Below, one piece after another: positions 15,745-20,303 of a stretch of DNA of 20,303 nt; the stretch's first letter is position 1; the number at the start of each line of letters is the position of its first letter. Position numbers and translations under genes: made by a program. The notes beneath the pieces were generated by a model, which saw nothing but the letters and a program-made list of their open reading frames with translations, did no database searches and had not been told where the DNA came from. Where the stretch lies: contig CAZULF010000033.1 of assembly GCA_964621215.1 (NCBI GenBank), forward strand, positions 1 to 20,303. The letters run 5' to 3'. The DNA is from CAZULF01 sp964621215 (GTDB taxonomy: Bacteria > Pseudomonadota > Gammaproteobacteria > UBA1113).

Positions 15745-16437
15745 TCAAGTTCGAGATAGAGTAGTAAAAGATAAAGAAGTTGTATCATAGGGAAGAGGCG
15801 GAGTAATGGCTTGATCTTCAGAAGACGACATTGTTGGCTTAGCGGGGAACAAATTAAATAAACTTGTATTTGTGTATGAGGGTTGTTTTGTTAAAAGATG
15901 ATACTGCAATTGTAAGTATCCTAGTTCATGCTGGTTTTTAGAGAGAAGTTGTTTAGCCACTCTAATGCGCTCTTCAGAGAGTGTATTAGCAGTATTTGCT
16001 TCAGAAATCGATGTTTCATGTCGAGCTTGTTCTGCCTGCCAGTAATCAAGAGAAGACTCTTCACTCAGAGGCGAGGATAAATTTTCTATCATAAACAATA
16101 GGCGTCCTGAAACGTTGCTTAATTGCTTAATTCGTAGATGAGTTATTTCAAGTTTCGCAAAGAGGGGAGTCAAAACATTTGTTGTATTATGCTTAATGAC
16201 GCGTTCTGTTTCTGTAATAAATTGCTTATATTTTTCAATTGAAGTTTGGGTATTTTTGATTTTATTTTGAATATGTTGTATTTGTTGTTTTCTATAGTCA
16301 GCTTCAGTATTGTGAGTTGCAATATCACTAACAACTATTTGCTCGTTGAATAAATTAATAGCCTGATTAATAACACGTTCGACTATTTCGCTACGATTGT
16401 TGTCCGTACTAGATCCTTTGGCTGGTACCTTGGCCAT
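15745..16437 (-). CDS. Coiled-coil protein, second gene of a two-gene operon (230 aa)
   Basis: Residues about 15-185 are helical with heptad-like patterns (QIQHIQNKIKNTQTSIEKY, and SEERIRVAKQLLSKNQHEL). The last 45 residues are Ser/Thr/Pro-rich and probably disordered (PPLPYDTTSLSF). No signal peptide or membrane segment is seen. A short motif KQLSNVSGR near 104-112 resembles LTQLSEVSGY and IASLSGISGY in the 601-aa protein at 6823-8628, hinting at distant relationship. GGAG lies seven bases before the ATG, and the upstream gene ends 13 bases earlier, so the two are probably translated from one message. Function is unknown; a soluble partner of the large upstream membrane protein is an inference from pairing alone. 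Confidence 0.8.
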   Translation of the reverse strand: MAKVPAKGSSTDNNRSEIVERVINQAINLFNEQIVVSDIATHNTEADYRKQQIQHIQNKIKNTQTSIEKYKQFITETERVIKHNTTNVLTPLFAKLEITHLRIKQLSNVSGRLLFMIENLSSPLSEESSLDYWQAEQARHETSISEANTANTLSEERIRVAKQLLSKNQHELGYLQLQYHLLTKQPSYTNTSLFNLFPAKPTMSSSEDQAITPPLPYDTTSLSFTTLSRT

Positions 16438-16450
16438 GATTTATCTCCGA

Positions 16451-18979
16451 TTATCTATTCCTTGGTTTTTCTACAGAAGCTTTTTCTCGATCCGCTGTTT
16501 TATCAGCGATAGAACCAACCGCGGCGCTGGTTAAAGCTGAACCTGGCGCACTAGCGCTTCGTTGATCTTTGAAAGAAAGAGCATCGTCATCATCGGCAGG
16601 TGAGCTTGTTGTTGAAGTCGAGCTTTTATTACTTGGTGTAGCTTGCAAACCGGTATCAGCATCCAGTTTATTCTCAACCGTTGTAGGTTTGGTCTCAGGT
16701 ACTAACTCGGGTTGCTGTACTGGCGCTGCTTGGAGACGCTGGTAGCTTTCACTTATACCACGCTGTATTTTATACGCTTTATACCAGTTAATAGCAGTAC
16801 TAATCAATCCTCCAACTAACGCAACTCCGCCTACTGCCGCAGCGGCAACGCCAACACCCGCAGCGACTGTGGCAACAGCCGGTAATGCTGCGACAGCAGC
16901 TACCGTTAAGGCTGGAGCTGCTATTGCTAGTGTAACGACTGCAACAGCGGCTCCTGCTACTAAACCAAATCCACCTAACCCGGTTACTGCCAAGCTTGAA
17001 GCTAAATGATTACGTGCGGTTTGAAGGTTTTTTATGGCGGCTGTTTGTGCTGCTATGGCTGATATCTGAGAACGAGGGAACCAGCCTTGAATGAGATTCT
17101 TTGTGGCGGCGGACTTTCCTTGTATAAAGCCCTTCAAATTTTCAAATTGAGTCGGATCAGAAGAAGTTATAGCCAATTCTGTCCAGGTAGTTGGTTTTTC
17201 TAAAGTACAAACACGCTTCACGTAGAGAGCGGGAGTGCCGGGAGGGGTAAACAAACGTGCACTTGGGTTGGGTTCTTGAGAATCAGTGAACGCTATATCC
17301 ATAGAGGTTTCATAGGTGACTTTATCTTCTTCAAAATAAATGATCTGTCGTCGATTTTGGGTGGGATCGAAACTATAACCAGCCTCTATGATAGTCGGCT
17401 CACTAAAAAGAGCAAAGGGTATTCCTTCTTGCTCATATTCAGGTAAAAATTTTTCAACCAAGGCGGGTGAGAATTTTTGACGTAGGGCTTTATATAAATT
17501 AAAAACGTTTAGGTTATGCGGGCTAATCGAAAAGTCATCAGTTAGCTGAATAGATTCAAAACTACTCTCATCAGTTAGCATTGGAATCGCAAGAGGATCG
17601 GTGCTAGGTTTGTTAAAGTCTTGTTCGAAAAATGTATCTATGTCGGTTGGAACTGTGGTTTGAATATATGCGATACCAGCGATTTGGGGTTGTTGGTTTC
17701 TTCTCCAGTCAGTGTAAAGAGGATTTGCTGACTGAATTTTTTCTCGAACAATTTGTTTTTGAATGGAGCTCAAGTTATTAACCTGATCTTCATCGGTGAG
17801 ATCTAAACTTAACAGCCATTCATCATTTTTTAGCAGAGTCATTCTCTCTTCATCCTCTGAGTTAAATGTAGATGAAGAACTGCTTGATTCTGCTGGCGGA
17901 TGGTGTTTTTTCTCATAGTTCAAGTAGTTTGCTAATTGTGCATTTTGGAACTCACTAATTTTATCTTCGTCAAATTTATAGATGTGTAATCCGGTAACCC
18001 ACGCCTTCATATCAATATCAGCAGCTTTTGAAGTATCAAGCAATACGATATTCTTTAAATGATTCAGAGTTGCTTCATCTGCAGCGCTAACACGGAAACT
18101 AGTAGGATCTAACGCTAACGGCTTGTCAGCAGTGCATGTTTCTTTTACATATAAGGTAGGTTTTCCAGGAAGATCCGAAACTTCACCCCCTTTAGAAAGG
18201 AATTTCTTATTTTTCAAGGTGGCAGATACTTCATGAGTAATCTCTTTTTCATTAATGGTTATCACTTGTTGTTGGCTTTCTGAAAGGTCAGGCAAACAGT
18301 TCGATATCTCTGCAAAAACAGGAGCAGATACGTGCATGAATACATGAGGTTGCTCATAGCCATTTAAGAAATTATCAACTATGCGCGGAGATGAGGTTTT
18401 TTCTATCATCGCCTTATATAAGTTAAGAGCATTAACAGTATTACCATAGATCTTAACGGTATTTTGATCGGTAGACGCCTCCTCCCAGCTTCCCAAAGCG
18501 GCGGATTCTTTTATATCAATAACTTTTACTTTGCTTTCCTCAGGTAAGGGGGTGGGGTATCTTGTGGAGGGCTCTATCCCAGCAATTTCAATACCACGCA
18601 ACCAGTCTCGGTAAAGCAAGTCAATATTATTGCAAATGGCACGTAGAACTTCTTTTTGATTGGGTGTCAAAAGACGGATGGTCTCTGCATTACTCAAATC
18701 AATATTTTTAAGCCAGACTATTTTTGCTTCTTCACTTTCAAAACCCTCTAAAAGATCAAGTGGATAAGCCACATGAGAGGAAGAGGAGGAATCAGATCGC
18801 GATTCAAAAAAATAGCGGCCTATTTGAGGGTTTTTCGAATTGAGCAGTTCTATTTCTGAAAAAGTATGAGACGCGGCATTCGACGAGGACTGTGCTGTTG
18901 AAGTAGCTCCTGCGTTCACAGAGGAAGTCGAGCTGCTGCTCTCTTCCGTTCCACTTGCAGATCTTGAATCATCGGCCAT
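16451..18979 (-). CDS. Internally duplicated protein with Ala/Gly-rich membrane region (842 aa)
   Basis: A Ser/Ala-rich N terminus (1-36) is followed by two copies of a domain of about 260 residues (roughly 75-335 and 378-640). Matching landmarks are LYRDW 122-126 with LYTDW 421-425, ALNLYKA 184-190 with VFNLYKA 492-498, NGYEQ with PEYEQ, and PTLYVKETCT with PALYVKRVCT. The copies are joined by a Ser-rich hinge (SSSSSS near 365-370). Residues about 662-731 are almost entirely Ala/Val/Gly/Leu and could form two or three membrane helices. They are followed by WYKAYK and a long Ser/Thr/Asp-rich tail ending EKPRNR. There is no signal peptide. AAGG lies ten bases before the ATG. I recognise neither the repeated domain nor a catalytic motif. 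The style matches the other candidate effectors here. Confidence 0.86.
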   Translation of the reverse strand: MADDSRSASGTEESSSSTSSVNAGATSTAQSSSNAASHTFSEIELLNSKNPQIGRYFFESRSDSSSSSHVAYPLDLLEGFESEEAKIVWLKNIDLSNAETIRLLTPNQKEVLRAICNNIDLLYRDWLRGIEIAGIEPSTRYPTPLPEESKVKVIDIKESAALGSWEEASTDQNTVKIYGNTVNALNLYKAMIEKTSSPRIVDNFLNGYEQPHVFMHVSAPVFAEISNCLPDLSESQQQVITINEKEITHEVSATLKNKKFLSKGGEVSDLPGKPTLYVKETCTADKPLALDPTSFRVSAADEATLNHLKNIVLLDTSKAADIDMKAWVTGLHIYKFDEDKISEFQNAQLANYLNYEKKHHPPAESSSSSSTFNSEDEERMTLLKNDEWLLSLDLTDEDQVNNLSSIQKQIVREKIQSANPLYTDWRRNQQPQIAGIAYIQTTVPTDIDTFFEQDFNKPSTDPLAIPMLTDESSFESIQLTDDFSISPHNLNVFNLYKALRQKFSPALVEKFLPEYEQEGIPFALFSEPTIIEAGYSFDPTQNRRQIIYFEEDKVTYETSMDIAFTDSQEPNPSARLFTPPGTPALYVKRVCTLEKPTTWTELAITSSDPTQFENLKGFIQGKSAATKNLIQGWFPRSQISAIAAQTAAIKNLQTARNHLASSLAVTGLGGFGLVAGAAVAVVTLAIAAPALTVAAVAALPAVATVAAGVGVAAAAVGGVALVGGLISTAINWYKAYKIQRGISESYQRLQAAPVQQPELVPETKPTTVENKLDADTGLQATPSNKSSTSTTSSPADDDDALSFKDQRSASAPGSALTSAAVGSIADKTADREKASVEKPRNR

Positions 18980-19034
18980 GGTTTTCTTACCTTTACTAAT
19001 AAAATAGCAAACAAATTAGATTTATATTTCTAAA

Positions 19035-19064
19035 ATAATACCATAAGTTGACCAAGTACACCAA
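19035..19064 (-). promoter_or_regulatory. Candidate promoter of the 18979-15745 operon
   Basis: The minus strand reads TTGGTG (19064-19059), an 18-base spacer, then TATTAT (19040-19035). The -10 is close to consensus and the -35 is weak, as expected for an activated promoter. Transcription would begin near 19028, about 50 bases before the ATG at 18979. Confidence 0.4.
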
Positions 19065-19078
19065 TTTTTACGAGAAAA

Positions 19079-19095
19079 ATTAAGTAATTGTTAAG
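19079..19095 (-). promoter_or_regulatory. PmrA-box-like tandem CTTAA repeat
   Basis: The minus strand reads CTTAAC-AATTA-CTTAAT, two CTTAA half-sites with an 11-base period. The PmrA box is YTTAAK-N5-YTTAAK, so 11 of the 12 defined positions fit. PmrA controls many Dot/Icm effector genes in Legionella and Coxiella. The site is about 100 bases before the ATG at 18979 and 14 bases before the candidate -35. AT-rich DNA makes chance matches possible. Confidence 0.45.
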
Positions 19096-19103
19096 TAAAC
19101 GCT

Positions 19104-19512
19104 TTATAAAGTTGAGCCTAAAAGTATGGATGTATCATCCAAAATAATCGCGTCAGTAATCAATGCCATGCGTAATTGATGGGCTTTTTCGGAAAAATCC
19201 AGCTTATTCATGTCGACCATGTGTAACGCCATGTTATGGTAGGTGCGGTAGTAAAATTTCCGGTGTGTTAAATCTTTAAAAACCACCCATTGGGTATAAT
19301 CATAAACGGTGGAATTATCCATTTTATCGCGCGATAAACCCAGTGGAATATCAACGTTATTAATAATATGCTGCGCTAGAACAAGTGATTCTGCAGCATT
19401 TTTCACGGGTAATGCGGTCGCTAGCAGAAAATAAGTTTTGACAAAACGTGAAGGAGGGGAGGGATCGCCGGGTAACCCAACAGAACCTGAACCCTGACCG
19501 GTGACACAAAAG
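19104..19512 (-). pseudogene. 3' fragment of a choloylglycine-hydrolase (linear amide C-N hydrolase) family gene, cut by an IS
   Basis: The last 135 or so residues of this Ntn-hydrolase family are present. GLPGDPSPPSRFVKTYFL near the break is followed by a helical stretch ending HIINNVDIPLG, then TQWVVFKDLTHRKFYYRTY, then MVDMNKLDF. Family members (penicillin V acylases, bile salt hydrolases) are about 320-360 residues long, so roughly 60 percent is missing, including the catalytic N-terminal Cys. The frame continues upstream of 19512 only through insertion-sequence DNA (residues MSGKSGHDH), so the apparent ATG at 19538 is an artefact. The stop at 19104 is intact. The missing half should lie beyond the insertion sequence, outside the window. 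Confidence 0.75.
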
Positions 19513-19577
19513 TGATCATGCCCTGATTTGCCGGACACCTAGTTAAGCGAGTAAAATCGTTTAAGAGAGGTGATAAG

Positions 19578-19877
19578 ATGAGTAAAGAAAGTACAGCCGA
19601 AAGAAAGCATAGACAAAAATACAGTGCACAATTTAAAGATCAGACATTGGAGCGTGTAGCCAAGGATGGAGTGCCGCAAGTAGCGAAAGACTTGGGCTTA
19701 TCTGAATCGATGATTTATTCATGGAAAGCAAAGCAAAAGCAGGGAGGCAGCTCATTGGAAAATCAAAAGCTCCAACAGGCAGAGTTTGCCCGCTTGAGGC
19801 GAGAGGTTGCACGTTTAGCAGAGGAAAATGAATTTTTAAAAAAAGCGGCCGCGTACTTCGCGAAAGAGTCGAAGTGA
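19578..19877 (+). CDS. IS3-family transposase OrfA (99 aa)
   Basis: This is the DNA-binding subunit of an IS3-type transposase. Residues about 11-52 form the helix-turn-helix (KYSAQFKDQTLERV, then VAKDLGLSESMIYSWKAKQK). Residues about 62-92 form a leucine-zipper-like helix (FARLRREVARLAEENEFLKK) typical of OrfA multimerisation. GAGAGG (19565-19570) is seven bases before the ATG. The stop TGA (19875-19877) overlaps the apparent GTG start of orfB. The full length is intact, so the element may still be able to move. Confidence 0.93.
   Translation: MSKESTAERKHRQKYSAQFKDQTLERVAKDGVPQVAKDLGLSESMIYSWKAKQKQGGSSLENQKLQQAEFARLRREVARLAEENEFLKKAAAYFAKESK
19838..19845 (+). other. Programmed -1 frameshift site (A7G)
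   Basis: Seven A followed by G, read TTA AAA AAA GCG in the orfA frame, forms an A-AAA-AAA slippery heptamer. The orfB frame (-1) is open from this point into orfB, so slippage would give an OrfAB fusion transposase as in other IS3-family members. The downstream stimulatory structure was not evaluated. Confidence 0.7.
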
Positions 19878-20303
19878 AGTACGCGATGATAAAAGAGTAC
19901 CAAAACAAGTATTCAGTTAGAATGATGTGTCGCTTGCTGCAAGTATCTGCGAGTGGTTATTACGATTGGCTAATTCGCCCCCTGTCAAAAAGGGCGCAAG
20001 CCAATAAGGTACTCAGCGAAAAAATTGAAATGATTTTTAAAGCGGAAAAATCACGAGCAGGAGCTATACGTATTACCAAACGCATACAAGCCCAGGGTGA
20101 AACAGTAGGTCGTCATCGAGTTGCAAAACTGATGCGTACCCATGGCTGGCGAGCCCGTGCAGCTAAAAAATATAAAGCGACAACAAACAGCAAGCATTGC
20201 TTGCCAGTTGCGCCTAATTTATTAGAACAGCAATTTGAAGCAGAAAAGCCCAATGAAAAATGGGTAAGCGATATCCCGTATATCTGGACAGAAGAAGGCT
20301 GGC
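19874..20303 (+). CDS. IS3-family transposase OrfB, partial (C terminus beyond window)
   Basis: This is the catalytic DDE subunit. The frame is open from the GTG at 19874, and through the slippery run at 19838-19844, to the window end; about 143 residues are visible. It begins with the HTH_21 region (YAMIKEYQNKYSVRMMCRLL, then SASGYYDWLIRPLSKRAQAN), continues through GAIRITKRIQAQG and VAKLMRTHGWRA, and reaches the first catalytic Asp in WVSDIPYIWTEEGW. No stop or frameshift is seen in this part. The usual Thr in DITYI is Pro here. The remaining catalytic Asp and Glu lie outside the window. Confidence 0.9.
   Translation, partial: MKYAMIKEYQNKYSVRMMCRLLQVSASGYYDWLIRPLSKRAQANKVLSEKIEMIFKAEKSRAGAIRITKRIQAQGETVGRHRVAKLMRTHGWRARAAKKYKATTNSKHCLPVAPNLLEQQFEAEKPNEKWVSDIPYIWTEEGW

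Larger units (their letters stand above)
19513..20303 (+). mobile_element. IS3-family insertion sequence, IS3 group, left part (truncated by window end)
   Basis: The left end is placed at TGATCATGCCC (19513), where homology of the interrupted gene stops. TGATC...GGACAC (GGACAC at 19533-19538) resembles the termini of IS3-group elements as I remember them. It carries overlapping orfA and orfB with a run of seven A for -1 frameshifting. The right end, the rest of orfB and the target duplication are outside the window. Confidence 0.85.

Noticed and set aside
1..20303. CRISPR arrays, tRNA or rRNA genes
   Set aside because: No regularly spaced direct repeats and no tRNA- or rRNA-like segments were seen on either strand.

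Overview
The window looks like an accessory stretch of an AT-rich gammaproteobacterial genome, most likely an intracellular member of the Legionellales (Legionella/Coxiella/Rickettsiella-like). Three things suggest this. There is a Legionella-type single-chain L-serine dehydratase whose last residue is the Fe-S-ligand cysteine. There is an EttA ABC-F protein. Around these two housekeeping genes lie many large, mostly unrecognised proteins of effector type: ankyrin repeats, coiled coils, serine-rich disordered linkers, Ala/Gly-rich membrane hairpins and eukaryotic lipidation signals. The taxonomic call is an inference; there is no rRNA or other decisive marker.

Layout. 1-459 (-): 5' part of a gene with a His...Asn-Cys pattern like circularly permuted papain-fold enzymes. 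460-1168: non-coding DNA with a palindromic promoter-proximal element (580-597), a 214-bp MITE-like repeat (723-936) and a nested hairpin element flanked by a 13-bp direct repeat (992-1175). 1169-4351 (+): 1060-aa ankyrin-repeat protein. 4578-6805 (+): a compact three-gene operon of small proteins. It converges at 6805/6823 with a three-gene minus-strand operon, 12268-6823, which holds two tandem paralogues with membrane hairpins plus a third helical protein. 12586-15650 (-): sdaA and ettA. 15745-18979 (-): a two-gene operon encoding an internally duplicated, Ala/Gly-rich membrane protein and a coiled-coil partner, with a PmrA-box-like site upstream. 19104-19512 (-): the 3' remnant of a choloylglycine-hydrolase-family gene, cut by an IS3-family element that starts at 19513 and runs off the window.

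The most interesting signal is the operon at 4578-6805. Its first and third genes are diverged paralogues that both end in a proline-rich linker, a cysteine-containing tail and a canonical type-I geranylgeranylation CaaX box (CTLL and CSIL). The gene between them starts MGNSTSK, a textbook N-myristoylation signal, and its start is fixed by a good ribosome binding site. Bacteria lack prenyltransferases and N-myristoyltransferase of this kind, so the three adjacent signals make best sense as a host-lipidated, membrane-directed effector set. I know of no description of this set. Neighbouring operons encode proteins with their own membrane hairpins, so the region may be a cluster of secreted proteins acting at host membranes, probably exported by a Dot/Icm type IVB system. 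Neither the secretion system nor export is shown by the sequence itself.
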